Shown here piece after piece: positions 30,023 to 40,290 of a stretch of DNA of 64,000 nt (position 1 is the stretch's first letter; every line of letters starts with the position of its first letter). The notes under the pieces were generated by a model, which ran no database searches, was not told where the DNA came from, and saw only the letters and a list, made by a program, of their open reading frames with translations. The stretch spans positions 2,480,001 to 2,544,000 of the forward strand of contig JAPFFF010000003.1 of NCBI GenBank assembly GCA_039105265.1. Reading direction: 5' to 3'. Both the position numbers and the translations under genes were made by a program. This DNA comes from Tritrichomonas musculus (Eukaryota > Parabasalia > Tritrichomonadida > Tritrichomonadidae).

Positions 30023-33000
30023 ACCTAAGAGTACGTGCAAATTTAGGTAAGTTGGTTTGTTGAAATGTCTTTGACTTCCTGAATGCATTCGAACCATCCA
30101 ACAAATCAAATGTCATACTTTCTCCTTCATGCATTCTTTCAAAAAGCTCTTCAACTGAGATATCCATCTTTTTGCACTTGTTGAGAGTAACTTGTTTTGG
30201 AATTCCTTTGAGTCTAATATGATATCCTTCATTTCCTTGTTCATCAACCAAGATATCGAGGTAGCTCTTTTTACCAAGTGCAATGAGTTTTCTTGAGTGT
30301 ATTTCCCCTTGACTACCTTCGAACTCATCAAAGTCATTATGAAACTGACACATATTTTTTCCAATAAGAGGTTGATGATACTTGAACTGGAATAAGTCAG
30401 CTATCCTTGGTACATCTTTTTCAAGTACATGCATACTATCAGTATCTTGATAAAAGATAGGTATACCTGCTTGCTCAGCTGTAGCCATAACCCTGTTCAT
30501 TAAGTGCTTACTCCAAGAGAGAACGCTTGCACCAAATTGAGGTAGGTTGAAATGGTCATTAATTGGTTTCAACTTCTTGACATAGCACTTATCAATATTA
30601 GCATCTTCAACAACCTCCTTGATAAAGTTGTAGTTCCTCCAGAGGTACTTGTATAGTTGGCTTTTTGGTACTGTCTTGGTTTCAGTCTTTGTTGCTTTCA
30701 ATATTGACTTGCCATATATGGAGTTGAGAAGGAGCTTTATTGTTTGTTCAAGAGGGTTCTTTTGCTTTTTATAACTTGCCCTGAGATTAAAGAGCTTCTC
30801 AATGAACTCATTGATTTTCTTGTTAAATCCTTCATCAAAGTAATAGCCACGTATTAACTCATATTCAACATCATAAAATTCGAACAAGTCCATGAGACCA
30901 ACTTTATCGATATAATAATGGTCAACAAGGAAATTGCCGAATATTTTACTACCTGCTTCATTCCTTGTAAATACTTGTCCAAATTTATATGGCTCTTTTG
31001 ATTTACATTCGAGTTTCTTGATGTTGACTTCGATAAAGAATGTATCATATTGCATAAGTTGTTCATGTGTTGTACCTTGTGGTATTACTTTAGGTCTTCC
31101 TAATGGTATACCATCCATAACATACATTGCAGATGGATATAAGCTAACTGCATCAAAGTCTTGTATCTTTCCTTCGATGTATTGCTTTTCATTACCTGCT
31201 GTCATTGTTCTTCCGCCAGAGACACATCGTTGTATGAAGTCTTGACACTTACCTGATAGTTCATAACATCCATCAAAGCAACCATATTTCTTGGCAAAGC
31301 AGTATCCAATAGCACTTATAGATATAAAATCATGAACACCATACATATCTGTCTTTGTTTCTTTAAAGACTGCTTTCAGGTCTTCATTAAATTTTTCCAT
31401 TCCCTTCATCAAAACAATACAGTCCTTGAAACAATAGAAGATGGCATATTTAATGATGTCGATTTTGCCATCATTATAACAATTTGCAATTTTTGCATTT
31501 TCGATATTCTGCTTGCAGTTTGCATCAAGTTGTGCTTTCGATAACTTATCTGCATTTTCATCGATGTATTGCTGTTGGAATTCAGTAGCATCAACAATTC
31601 TTCTTTGAATGTTCTCTTGTGTATATAGCTTATATGCCATGACTTCCTTGTGAACATTGAGGTTGAACATTGTAGCAAATTTACTTAATGCTTGAGGTAT
31701 TATACTATATGAGTTCCTGAATGTTAATCGCTTTTTGACTTTCCTTGTACCTTCTTCGAATAATGTCATGATGATTTGCAACACAGTTCCACTTCGTTCT
31801 GTTATCTGTGTATCCCATCCAGGTGTGTTAATGAAAAAACATGCATCATACTTGAGGTTGTGAAAATATGTTAATGAGCCACTCCATAAATAATTCAAGA
31901 GCTTCTGTCCACAATCTTCACCTTGAATAGATATTTTATGTATGTTGGCTCCATCTCGAAAGATCGTACAATTGAGATATGGTATATGTGGACTGACTGT
32001 CGAGTTTGTTTCGAAGTCACTATAATAAATCCTTGACCATGTATTTTGTTTCTTTTTATTATTCTCAATGAGTCTTGTACTATGTTCTGCATTATATTCG
32101 AGACTTACATAGTCATTAACATGTTCATATTCAGTTGTGTTGATAATATCCATTTCGCATGCTTTGATTTCTTCAAATAGGTGTAACTCAAACATCTTTT
32201 GGAAAAAGGTTATTGGTTTGATTCCTTCAGAATTATATTCTTTGACAGTCTTTCTGTTACTATGTAATTTATATATCATACATCTTTTTTCAAAAGGCAT
32301 ATATGCAAATGTTCTATCAAGTTCTTCATAGTGTTGAAGATAGAATAATGTACAAGGTATGTTCTTATTGAGCATATAATGGTCTTTGAACAATATCAGT
32401 TTAACTTCTCTTTGAAAATCAACAGACCATTTTTTCTTTCTGGTGTTGATTCTTGTTTCATACTTGTATTTATCAGGTTGTTCAACAACTCTAATGATAC
32501 TAAAATTGCACTTGAACTTTTTTGCTACTTCTTCTATCTTGTTATTGGGTATGGTTCTTGTTTGAACAAAAAATCGTAAGTCATCTATTTCATCATCAGT
32601 GAACACACCTGATTGTATACAAGCATATACAAAACAATTATCTCTGTAGTTCTCTTTCCTTACCTCATGAAAGATTTGGTATGTAGATAAGTCTATAGGT
32701 GATAGATTGATGTATGGGAAAAAACTACCTTCTGGTGTATTTCGATAGTCTTCATCAATTTCGACTTCATCATCATAGATTTCATGAGTATCCATATCTT
32801 GCATCTTGGTTCTAAAATGAACACCATCATTTGTTTTGTTCATGTCAATAAATTGTACCTCATATCGAACTGGAATGAACATGTTTGAGATATATGGATT
32901 AGTGTCTGACTGGTCTTCACTTAAATCAAGTTCTCCTGTTATATGACCTAATGTACTTTCGATGTTGTGCTTATCACTGAGTGTGAAGTACTTATAAGTT

Positions 33001-33290
33001 CCATCAAGTGCAATTGCTTTAACAATAGGTCTTCCAACATTTGTCTTTTTATGTATCTGTCGTAGTGCTTCCGTAAATGCGTACCTCTTATCTTCATCTT
33101 GATTGATGTCTGTAGCAAAACCAATACCTTGTCCTGCAGGAATCATGAGCTTCCTCATTTCTTCTTTAAATTTGTCTTTCTTTTGGTATTGTTTAGCACG
33201 TCGATTATATTCACGACGAAACTGTGATTTTGTATCAGCATAGACATCTCCAATAGCATCTAAAAAATTATCTTCAATGTCCTTGTTCAT
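30015..33290 (-). CDS. polB: Protein-primed family B DNA polymerase of Maverick A
   Basis: The protein has 1091 residues from MNKDIEDNFLDAIGD. All expected motifs are present: exonuclease DFET (about residue 424), a second exonuclease region YFHNLKYDACFF and YCFKDC; polymerase motif A DFDAVSLYPSAM (about 710), motif B LLLNSIYGKS (about 855), motif C YQDTDS (about 947) and the KKSYLD block after it. This is the polymerase that copies Mavericks from a protein primer at the termini. The N-terminal part has a DNCFVYACIQSG segment that looks OTU-like or at least Cys-dependent; a comparable segment occurs in the Maverick C polymerase. The gene lies back to back with a coiled-coil gene on its 5' side. 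Confidence 0.92.
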   Translation of the reverse strand: MNKDIEDNFLDAIGDVYADTKSQFRREYNRRAKQYQKKDKFKEEMRKLMIPAGQGIGFATDINQDEDKRYAFTEALRQIHKKTNVGRPIVKAIALDGTYKYFTLSDKHNIESTLGHITGELDLSEDQSDTNPYISNMFIPVRYEVQFIDMNKTNDGVHFRTKMQDMDTHEIYDDEVEIDEDYRNTPEGSFFPYINLSPIDLSTYQIFHEVRKENYRDNCFVYACIQSGVFTDDEIDDLRFFVQTRTIPNNKIEEVAKKFKCNFSIIRVVEQPDKYKYETRINTRKKKWSVDFQREVKLILFKDHYMLNKNIPCTLFYLQHYEELDRTFAYMPFEKRCMIYKLHSNRKTVKEYNSEGIKPITFFQKMFELHLFEEIKACEMDIINTTEYEHVNDYVSLEYNAEHSTRLIENNKKKQNTWSRIYYSDFETNSTVSPHIPYLNCTIFRDGANIHKISIQGEDCGQKLLNYLWSGSLTYFHNLKYDACFFINTPGWDTQITERSGTVLQIIMTLFEEGTRKVKKRLTFRNSYSIIPQALSKFATMFNLNVHKEVMAYKLYTQENIQRRIVDATEFQQQYIDENADKLSKAQLDANCKQNIENAKIANCYNDGKIDIIKYAIFYCFKDCIVLMKGMEKFNEDLKAVFKETKTDMYGVHDFISISAIGYCFAKKYGCFDGCYELSGKCQDFIQRCVSGGRTMTAGNEKQYIEGKIQDFDAVSLYPSAMYVMDGIPLGRPKVIPQGTTHEQLMQYDTFFIEVNIKKLECKSKEPYKFGQVFTRNEAGSKIFGNFLVDHYYIDKVGLMDLFEFYDVEYELIRGYYFDEGFNKKINEFIEKLFNLRASYKKQKNPLEQTIKLLLNSIYGKSILKATKTETKTVPKSQLYKYLWRNYNFIKEVVEDANIDKCYVKKLKPINDHFNLPQFGASVLSWSKHLMNRVMATAEQAGIPIFYQDTDSMHVLEKDVPRIADLFQFKYHQPLIGKNMCQFHNDFDEFEGSQGEIHSRKLIALGKKSYLDILVDEQGNEGYHIRLKGIPKQVTLNKCKKMDISVEELFERMHEGESMTFDLLDGSNAFRKSKTFQQTNLPKFARTLRFT

Positions 33291-33372
33291 GTTTAACCTA
33301 AAATAAAAGTGAAACGATAAAAATAAAAACAAAGAAAAAGTTAAAAAAATTATTTTTTAGTTATGACCTATC

Positions 33373-34871
33373 TTATTGGGGGTAATCATCATTATCAACG
33401 ATATTATCATCGAGATATGGAAAATGATATTGGAACTCATTTCCTTTCAACTTCATGTCAGAGTTCCGTTGAATATCGTTCTTCTCCATTGATTTACCAA
33501 ATTGCCTAATGGAATTCAGCACTTGCTTCGGTGATTGCTTCTTTCCTTTTCTCTCGAAGCTGCATGCTTTGTCCAACTTCTCTTTCTCTTCTGGTGATAA
33601 GTATGGTCGAAGATGATAAATGCAATTAGACAACTTCCATCCATAGGACTTGAACACGCTTGTCAATTCTGGTGCTTTTTTCTTGTCATATGATTCAATA
33701 GCGTCCAACATGTTTCGAAGATAATCAACTTCTACCATCATCAATTTCGATCTTGCCAACTTTTCAGCAAATGCATCATCTGTTGGAGGATCAGCTTGTT
33801 GAGCATTTTTGAGATTTGACACGTCCTTCTTCAGATCGTGAATACGATTAATGTACTTCGCCACCTTTTTTGGAGCAAGTTCTAATTTCATCAGCTCGAG
33901 TGCGTATTCGTCGTTATCATCAATGTCTTTCCTGAGTTCTTCAGCATTGTGATTTATGTCTTGAATGTTATATTCTACCGCAGTCATTCGCTCCTCCAAC
34001 TTCGTTAATCGGTCTTTCAAGTTTTCATTTTCTTCTATTATTCGTTCCATTTCATCTCGAAAGTCGAATGGCCTAACATTATCCTCCTTATAATCATTAT
34101 TGGATTTCATATCATGAACACTTTTAGGTGGCTTATATGATTCTCTGTGAACTGGTTCTTGTTCTTGTTCATGATCAACTTCTTCTTCTTCTCCGTCTAT
34201 CTTTGTTTCTTCTTTTGGATTGGAACCGAGTTTTTGTTTCTCGGCAAATGCAGATGGTCTAGCGAGAACACGTGGAGGTGGCGGTATTTGTTGATTAGAA
34301 GGAGGTGGAGGAGGTGGAGGAACTTGTATTATATTATATGAGCGAGGTGGTGGAAAGACTTTATTTGAAATTGGAACATATGGAACATATGGATTCTTCC
34401 TTCTTGCATCGTCTTCTTGCTTCAATCTTGCTAATGCTTCTTCTTCTTGCTTCTTCTTCCTTCTTGCTTCTTCTTCTTGCTGCTTCTTCAATCTTGCTGC
34501 TTCTTCTTCTTCTTGCTTCTTCTTCTTCTTCTTGCTGCTTCTTCTTCTTCTTGCTGCTTCTTCAATCTTGCTTCTTCTTCTTCTTCTTCTTCTTCTTGCT
34601 TCTTCAATCTAGCTTCTTCTTCTTCTTCTTCTTCTTGCTTCTTTAATCTAGCTGCTTCTTCTTCTTCTTGTTGCTTCTTTAATCTAGCTGCTTCTTCTTG
34701 TTGCTTCATGATGAACTGTCGCATGGATTCGAGTTGTTCTGGGGTCATGTTCTTGAGCCAATTTTCTGTGGGTGGAGCTGATGGCGGATCTGATGGTGGA
34801 GCTTGTTGACCCGATTGCTCGATCGAGTCAAATAGACTAACATCGCTGTCTGAGCTGTAGTTGAATGACAT
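33373..34871 (-). pseudogene. Maverick A Glu/Lys-rich coiled-coil gene, not whole
   Basis: The coding region begins MSFNYSSDSDVSLFDSIEQS, contains long runs of KKQEEEEARLKK-type repeats, a Pro-rich segment and then a helical C-terminal region with heptads. The gene looks broken in its repeat tract, so it is marked as a pseudogene. No enzyme motif is visible; a scaffold or structural role is the simplest guess. It lies directly upstream of polymerase B on the same strand. Confidence 0.55.
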
Positions 34872-35062
34872 ACAAGTATAAAAATGATCTATTTTCTAGT
34901 TGATATCACTAAATTTTAAATTTCGTAGAAAAACTCGAAGGTGGATATTTTTCTTTGAAAAAGTTAAATACACTATAAAAATTCAAAAATTGAATTAAAA
35001 AAAAATAAAATATATTGAAATTTTAAAAAAATATATTTATTAATATCACTATTATTTTATTA

Positions 35063-35485
35063 ATGATGAATGAAGAAGAAGATAAAATAGAAGATATTTT
35101 ACAAAAACAAACACCTCCTAAAGATCGTGATTCATTCGACTACAAAATAAATATAAACATGTCGAAAAAAATATCTCAACTAAAAGTTGAAGATGATACA
35201 TCAAATTTAAGAACGATGTGTGAAAATTATGCTCAAGCTCTTGAAAATGATGCACATCGACTTCGAGCAAAACAAAAAAAGAGGTATGATGAATGGTTTG
35301 ACAACCTCGAGAAAGATTGTTATCCTGCAAGAGACATTGTTAACTTGTACAACATGTTCTTTGGTCATGAACTATCTATTACTCGACTTGGTTTCGGGCA
35401 TCTCGATGGAACAAAGAGACGCTTTACTCATAAGAGAGTGAAAAAAAACAATAAGCTAATAACAATGTACTACAAAAAAAAATGA
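35063..35485 (+). CDS. Maverick A small charged protein (140 aa)
   Basis: Acidic start (MMNEEEDKIEDIL), a helical middle and a very basic C-terminus (RRFTHKRVKKNNK). Not recognised. The basic tail may bind nucleic acid. It is transcribed away from the coiled-coil gene and is followed by a 12-unit tandem repeat. Confidence 0.55.
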   Translation: MMNEEEDKIEDILQKQTPPKDRDSFDYKININMSKKISQLKVEDDTSNLRTMCENYAQALENDAHRLRAKQKKRYDEWFDNLEKDCYPARDIVNLYNMFFGHELSITRLGFGHLDGTKRRFTHKRVKKNNKLITMYYKKK

Positions 35486-35520
35486 ATAACTAAAAAAATT
35501 TTTTTTATATACTTGTTTTT

Positions 35521-35748
35521 CCTCATATGATACCTTTTTCCTCATGTGATACCTTTTTCCTCATGTGATACCTTTTTCCTCATGTGATACCTTTTTCCTC
35601 ATATGATACCTTTTTCCTCATGTGATACCTTTTTCCTCATGTGATACCTTTTTCCTGATGTGATACCTTTTTCCTCATATGCTACCTTTTTCCTCATGTG
35701 ATACCTCATTCTTCATGTGATACCTCATTCTTCATGTGATACCTTTTT
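35521..35748. repeat. Twelve-unit 19-bp tandem repeat inside Maverick A
   Basis: The unit TGATACCTTTTTCCTCATG recurs about twelve times with small changes; the last units have CTCATTCTT in place of CTTTTTCCT. The unit length is not a multiple of three, so it is not a coding repeat. It sits between two convergent genes. Confidence 0.9.
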
Positions 35749-36003
35749 GCTTTCATACGCCATTATTTTTTCCTTCATACTTTGTACTTCTTTTTTCTTT
35801 CTTTCACGATATGCCTTTTGCTATTGTTTACGTGCTTCATTTCGTTCTTCAACAGTTGCATACTTTTGCTTTCTACCACGTTTTTCTGTTGTTTTAGTTT
35901 TTGCAGTATCAATATTTTTGAGGTTGTTGTTACTCTTGGACTTCTTCAACTTCTTGATGATAGCTGTTTCCTTGAACTCACCCAAATCTAAATTTTGGCT
36001 CAT
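35749..36003 (-). pseudogene. Maverick A small basic protein gene, probably broken
   Basis: Begins MSQNLDLGEFKETAIIKKLK and continues as a strongly basic helix (EKRGRKQKYATVEERNEARK) of the kind that binds nucleic acid, reminiscent of a bZIP basic region. It does not look whole. It runs into the 19-bp repeat array on its 3' side. Function is unknown. Confidence 0.4.
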
Positions 36004-36080
36004 GATTTCATTTGAGAAAAAAAAATTGAATTATTTTTGAAAATTGAATATTCGCAAACAAAATCACTTCATTTTTTAAA

Positions 36081-36452
36081 ATGTCGCGTTCTGGAAATGA
36101 CTTCAAAGAATTCCAAAAACAGCAAAAGCTAGCTATAAAAAATGCTCATGTTGAAATAGCTAATGCTATTAAAGAGGTGATATTTCTGTTCAACCAAAAA
36201 ATAATAAACTCGACATCATCTAATGTCTGCACCATCTATGACCCTTTGATACAAGCAAACATGAACAAGATTGCTGAAGCACTTACTCAAATGAATCTCA
36301 CTACCTGCGAGGTTTTTCATAAAAAGATTCCTCAATCTACAACACCAAAATCTATTGGCTTTCACGTGCCTATAGTGCCTGACTCGCAAGAGACACAAGA
36401 AGAAGATGATGAAGATGAAAAAGAAGCTTCATCTCCAAAAGACAAGGAGTAA
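36081..36452 (+). CDS. Maverick A hypothetical protein (123 aa)
   Basis: Starts MSRSGNDFKEFQKQQKL, is helical through the first two thirds and ends in an acidic tail (EEDDEDEKEASSPKDKE). No family is recognised. It is transcribed divergently from the small basic gene, with about 77 bases between starts. Confidence 0.55.
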   Translation: MSRSGNDFKEFQKQQKLAIKNAHVEIANAIKEVIFLFNQKIINSTSSNVCTIYDPLIQANMNKIAEALTQMNLTTCEVFHKKIPQSTTPKSIGFHVPIVPDSQETQEEDDEDEKEASSPKDKE

Positions 36453-36527
36453 GAGTAAAAAAATAATTACTTCTAATTTTAAGTTTTTTTTATATATGTC
36501 TTTTTTAAGTTTTTTAATATGTCTTTT

Positions 36528-37052
36528 TTATACTATGCAATATTTTAAGCATACATGATAATTATTAACAAGCTCATTATATTCTTTATTATATACTTGT
36601 TTCAAGTCAATGACTACCTCTCCATTATCTTTAATAATCTTAATAGCATCTATTTTTCTTATTGGATTGCTCTTAGCTGCACAACATCCAACATCTTCAT
36701 TAAGTTGTACTTCAACCTCATTAACATGTAGTATTGCTTTGATGATGTTGCTAAGAGATTCAATAGGTACTATGATGCATTTCTTTGATATAATGTTAGC
36801 TAGTAGTGCTTTGTCTTGATTAAGTAGTATTTGTGCATATGCTTCAAGTATAACATCATGTACATCTGGTTCAACTTCAACAGGTTCAGTTTGCACTCCA
36901 ATGTCTCTTGTAATAACAATGTCTTCCTTGACATCATCTCTCTTATTAATAATAATGTTGTTGTTGATGTTTGATGTAGATGATGCAGCTGCTGATGGTT
37001 CTAAAGATACATTTGCTTGAACTCCATTGGTTGTACCCCTCTTCTTAATCAT
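36528..37052 (-). CDS. Conserved Maverick small protein, shared with Maverick C (174 aa)
   Basis: The C-terminal half matches the protein encoded at 51505-52080 in Maverick C: both share a helical block, then a D-x-x-C-x-x(-x)-S-x-x-x-I-x-x-I-x-x-I-K stretch (NEDVGCCAAKSNPIRKIDAI here) and a closing Y..EY.ELV..Y....K.C. The N-terminal part is low complexity with poly-Asn. Not recognised as a known family. Conservation between two otherwise different elements argues for a core role, perhaps in replication or packaging. Confidence 0.6.
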   Translation of the reverse strand: MIKKRGTTNGVQANVSLEPSAAASSTSNINNNIIINKRDDVKEDIVITRDIGVQTEPVEVEPDVHDVILEAYAQILLNQDKALLANIISKKCIIVPIESLSNIIKAILHVNEVEVQLNEDVGCCAAKSNPIRKIDAIKIIKDNGEVVIDLKQVYNKEYNELVNNYHVCLKYCIV

Positions 37053-37073
37053 TTAGGTTGGGAAAAAATAGGC

Positions 37074-37505
37074 TTAAAGTACTAAGTCTAGCTGTTCTCC
37101 AATAAACATGTCAAATGACTCAATATGGCATTTCTGCTTGAGAACATCGATTTTTGGTTTATGACTTGTAGGAGCAGCTGCAATGGAGTAGTTGTAGTAT
37201 TTGATTCCTTGATACTCTTGAGTGGTAGTGTTTCCATTTATGTAGAACTCTTCGAAATCTTCAGATATTTTTCTCCTTGAGTTAGGCTTAATAAATATTG
37301 AGTCAAGATCAAGTTCTTTAAGCTTATCTGGATAAAACCTGTGGCACTTGTCTTTTACCTTGATTGAGACATAGAGTACTTTGCCTAAATAGCTCCATTC
37401 TCCTGCTTTCATTGGGTACTTGTCACAAAGTATCGAGAAATTTGGAGCACATTTTGCGCGAAGTTCATTGACATAGTCATAGACGTTTCTTGTTGTCATT
37501 TTCAT
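37074..37505 (-). CDS. Conserved Maverick small protein, shared with Maverick C (143 aa)
   Basis: Clear homologue of the 151-residue protein at 49965-50420. Shared pattern: VYDYxNxL, then FSILCDKYP, KVxYxSxKxKD, RRxIS, EFxxxG and KYYNYxI. The invariant Cys in ILCDKYP and the YYNY motif are the best anchors. No known family is recognised. It lies in tandem with the preceding conserved gene, 21 bases apart, in the capsid-gene block. Confidence 0.65.
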   Translation of the reverse strand: MKMTTRNVYDYVNELRAKCAPNFSILCDKYPMKAGEWSYLGKVLYVSIKVKDKCHRFYPDKLKELDLDSIFIKPNSRRKISEDFEEFYINGNTTTQEYQGIKYYNYSIAAAPTSHKPKIDVLKQKCHIESFDMFIGEQLDLVL

Positions 37506-37529
37506 CTGGATAAAAAATTCAATAAAAAA

Positions 37530-37964
37530 TTAATAGATGTTATTTTGGGTAAAGATATGCTGAGTAGGTCCATATCGAATATCTTGTTTATTATATTCTC
37601 TTGCTCTACCTTGCATTGGTGGTTTCTCAGGCTTCTTAAGATATTTTGGTAAGAGAGGTACTGGTTTATCTTTTTCACCTATATGTCGATAAAAACCACC
37701 ATCTGTAATACTAACAGGAGGTTCACGAACAGGTTTGGTTATATGTTCTCGAGTATCTGGAAATCTAACAGGGTCCTCATGTTCAATAATCTGGGTAGGT
37801 GGTCGATTAATATATGGGTTGAAGGTTACAGAATAAGTATTAGTATTACTGAACACACCAAAATGTTGAAACTCTATGTCTTTATTTTTCATGGTAGCTT
37901 CATTATACATCATACCTTCTCTTCCAACAATCTCAGCATGTGGGCTTCTATAATCATTCGACAT
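37530..37964 (-). CDS. Maverick A hypothetical protein (144 aa)
   Basis: Proline-rich protein with motifs such as HAEIVGREGMMYNEAT, DPVRFPDTREHITKPV and PLLPKYLKKPEKPP. It is not recognised. Its place just downstream of the probable major capsid gene, on the same strand, suggests a minor virion protein. Confidence 0.55.
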   Translation of the reverse strand: MSNDYRSPHAEIVGREGMMYNEATMKNKDIEFQHFGVFSNTNTYSVTFNPYINRPPTQIIEHEDPVRFPDTREHITKPVREPPVSITDGGFYRHIGEKDKPVPLLPKYLKKPEKPPMQGRAREYNKQDIRYGPTQHIFTQNNIY

Positions 37965-37991
37965 TTTCTATAAAATAAAATATACATCTTT

Positions 37992-39674
37992 TTACTCAGG
38001 GGTTGTTAAATCATAAGGACCAATACGTACTGATGGTGGCATACCATTAGGTCTAATTAAGATACTAATTGATATATCTGTTAATAAGCATAATAATGGA
38101 GGTGTATCTACTTCCTGTCTAAATGGATTATCTGCCTTTTGACTACATATCAATTCGAAGTTAATAGGTGCAAGACTTGAAAGACCTTGTTGATATGTTC
38201 CATCTGTTTCAGTAGGAAGACCTATGAAGAATGAGGACCTATCATTTGGATAATAGCCTGTTGTGTTTTCATTATATTGATACTCATTCGCTAAACTTGC
38301 AATAACCTCTTTATTAAATCCATTTTGCTCTCCATTCATGTTCATTGCATTCTGGCAATATTCGAGGAACTCTGGATACTTACCATTCGTACCAAATGCT
38401 TTAGCAGGAATATTATTGTAATTACCACAATTCATATGAAATGCTTCAAACATAGGATTCTTGAAGTATGTCTTATGTGTATGCTTGAGTGGGAATAAGC
38501 AAAACATACTATCTACAAAATTAGGTGTAATAGTAATAGTTGCTTTATCTTGTTCATTATTAAGAGGTCTTGTACAAGTGTAAAATGACATAATCTGTGT
38601 TGAGAATGTAAGTGGATGTTGTGGGTTAGCATATCTTTGAACAAGTGCTGTATATACAGATTCATGAATACCAAAACAAGGTATAATACTCGCACATTCT
38701 TCAATGGAATAATCAACAACACTCCAAGTTCTCCAATCACTGTAAATAGTTCGGTCAACTCTTGCCTTAGTATTGTTGGCTCCTGCGACTTCATATGCTC
38801 CTCCATGATTTTCACCAACAGGTGGAAGATTGTCGGGGTGATTAATCTTATCCATCGCTATTTTTTCGGTACTTGTCCACATCCATATTGGTTCTCCAAT
38901 AGGTCGAAATTCATTGGTAATTTCATCAACATTGAAGTCTTTCATTATATGTGGATTAGCAACCAAGCTCTTTTCAAAACCAACTGGACAATATACCATA
39001 CCAGCTGTTGAAAAGTAGAGGCGCAATTCGATTTTACCTGCAAATGCTGGCAAGTACTTGATATTAGATAAAGGTAGGAATCGTCGCAAATCAATCTTTA
39101 ATCTAATCGTTGATGTAACGGAAGTCACGTCTTTGTTAAGATTTGCAACAAAACCACATCTCCTTCCATGAGTATCATTCCAAATATCCTTATGTCTTGC
39201 TTTACTATATATATCAGCTCTTTTAGTAACTTCATTTGCACAACATGCAGTTAAAAAGGATTCTTCACATCCAAAGTTCTGGGTATAAAGCGTCATACCA
39301 TTAGCTACAATTTCATACTTCTCAACAGCATCTCGAGCATCCTTAAAACCAAACCATACCTTACCAAAATTAAAACCACTGACATTTTCTAAATCACTTA
39401 GAATTGGCTTGTCTATTTTTATCATCACTTTCATATCTGCTCGAATAAATCCATTATATATATCAGCAGTATTATGAGTATTAGGAGAGATAATACATGT
39501 TGTATATGAACCACTCTTAATTGGTGGTGATGGTGAATACGAAGTTTGTGGATTTAATGAGTATGCCTTATTAGTATCACTAAGTGCTATGCAATTATCG
39601 ACAACATCAAAATAAGATGCAATCTGAGTACAAACCTCTGCTGAGGTTCTCATATAGGATTCCTTGTTGAGCAT
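37992..39674 (-). CDS. Probable Maverick A major capsid protein (560 aa)
   Basis: The length and beta-rich character fit a double jelly-roll major capsid protein: an N-terminal helix, long strands such as ADMKVMIKID and TIRLKIDLRRFLPL, a central loop region, and a second strand-rich half closing with DISISILIRPNGMPPS. Position also fits, in a minus-strand block with small virion-type proteins on both sides. I cannot confirm the fold from sequence alone. The frame is open throughout and starts at MLNKESYMRTSAEV. Confidence 0.6.
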   Translation of the reverse strand: MLNKESYMRTSAEVCTQIASYFDVVDNCIALSDTNKAYSLNPQTSYSPSPPIKSGSYTTCIISPNTHNTADIYNGFIRADMKVMIKIDKPILSDLENVSGFNFGKVWFGFKDARDAVEKYEIVANGMTLYTQNFGCEESFLTACCANEVTKRADIYSKARHKDIWNDTHGRRCGFVANLNKDVTSVTSTIRLKIDLRRFLPLSNIKYLPAFAGKIELRLYFSTAGMVYCPVGFEKSLVANPHIMKDFNVDEITNEFRPIGEPIWMWTSTEKIAMDKINHPDNLPPVGENHGGAYEVAGANNTKARVDRTIYSDWRTWSVVDYSIEECASIIPCFGIHESVYTALVQRYANPQHPLTFSTQIMSFYTCTRPLNNEQDKATITITPNFVDSMFCLFPLKHTHKTYFKNPMFEAFHMNCGNYNNIPAKAFGTNGKYPEFLEYCQNAMNMNGEQNGFNKEVIASLANEYQYNENTTGYYPNDRSSFFIGLPTETDGTYQQGLSSLAPINFELICSQKADNPFRQEVDTPPLLCLLTDISISILIRPNGMPPSVRIGPYDLTTPE

Positions 39675-39691
39675 TTTAGATTAAAAAAAAT

Positions 39692-40243
39692 TTACATCAT
39701 ATCTTCAAATATGCGATTTCTCCTACCAATAGGTCTCATAGGTATATATTGAGGTTGTTGTTCTTCTTCATATTGTTGTGGCGGTTCTTCAGGAACATAC
39801 TGTTGTCTTGGTTTACTCATCCTTTTATCAACAACCTCCTTTATCATACGTCTCTGTTCTTTCTTCTCTCGACTTATCTTCATTTCTTCACCTAGTGATT
39901 TTAGCTGTTTTAGTATTTCCTCATTCACAGTAGGGTCATAAACTTGGCTTTGTTGAGTTTTTCGAGGTTTTGTAGGTTTTCGTGCAGCTTTCGAACTTAT
40001 TGGCTTTCTTGGCTTTTCTTCAAGTTCCTCATGTTCTTCACTGTCTGAGTTTTCTTGAGTATCTTCGTTATTTTCACTTTCTGAGTTTTCTTGATATTCT
40101 CGAGTTATTGGAGTTTTTCGCTGTTTTACAATATACTTGTCTTTGGTTTTTGTAGGTAAAACTTCCCAATCTGGGTCATCCCTTCCATTCAACCATTTAT
40201 GAATAACTGCAAGTCTCTTAGAACCTGTTAGATGTTTTGACAT
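39692..40243 (-). CDS. Maverick A charged linker-type protein (183 aa)
   Basis: Basic N-terminus (KHLTGSKRLAVIHKWLNG), an acidic middle (ENSESENNEDTQENSDSEEHEE), a Lys/Pro-rich segment and a Gln/Tyr-rich tail ending RRNRIF. No family is recognised. It begins 47 bases after the small capsid-type gene and ends 17 bases before the probable major capsid gene. Confidence 0.55.
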   Translation of the reverse strand: MSKHLTGSKRLAVIHKWLNGRDDPDWEVLPTKTKDKYIVKQRKTPITREYQENSESENNEDTQENSDSEEHEELEEKPRKPISSKAARKPTKPRKTQQSQVYDPTVNEEILKQLKSLGEEMKISREKKEQRRMIKEVVDKRMSKPRQQYVPEEPPQQYEEEQQPQYIPMRPIGRRNRIFEDMM

Positions 40244-40290
40244 TTAAAATAAACAAAAAAGTCCAAAAATTTAGTTTTTTTGAGTTTTCA

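Noticed and set aside
34305-34809. Plus-strand frames rich in Leu, Ser and Phe
   Set aside because: They are antisense readings of the Glu/Lys coiled-coil repeats of Maverick A.
35521-35748. 19-bp repeat array as CRISPR or coding repeat
   Set aside because: There are no spacers, and the unit length is not a multiple of three.
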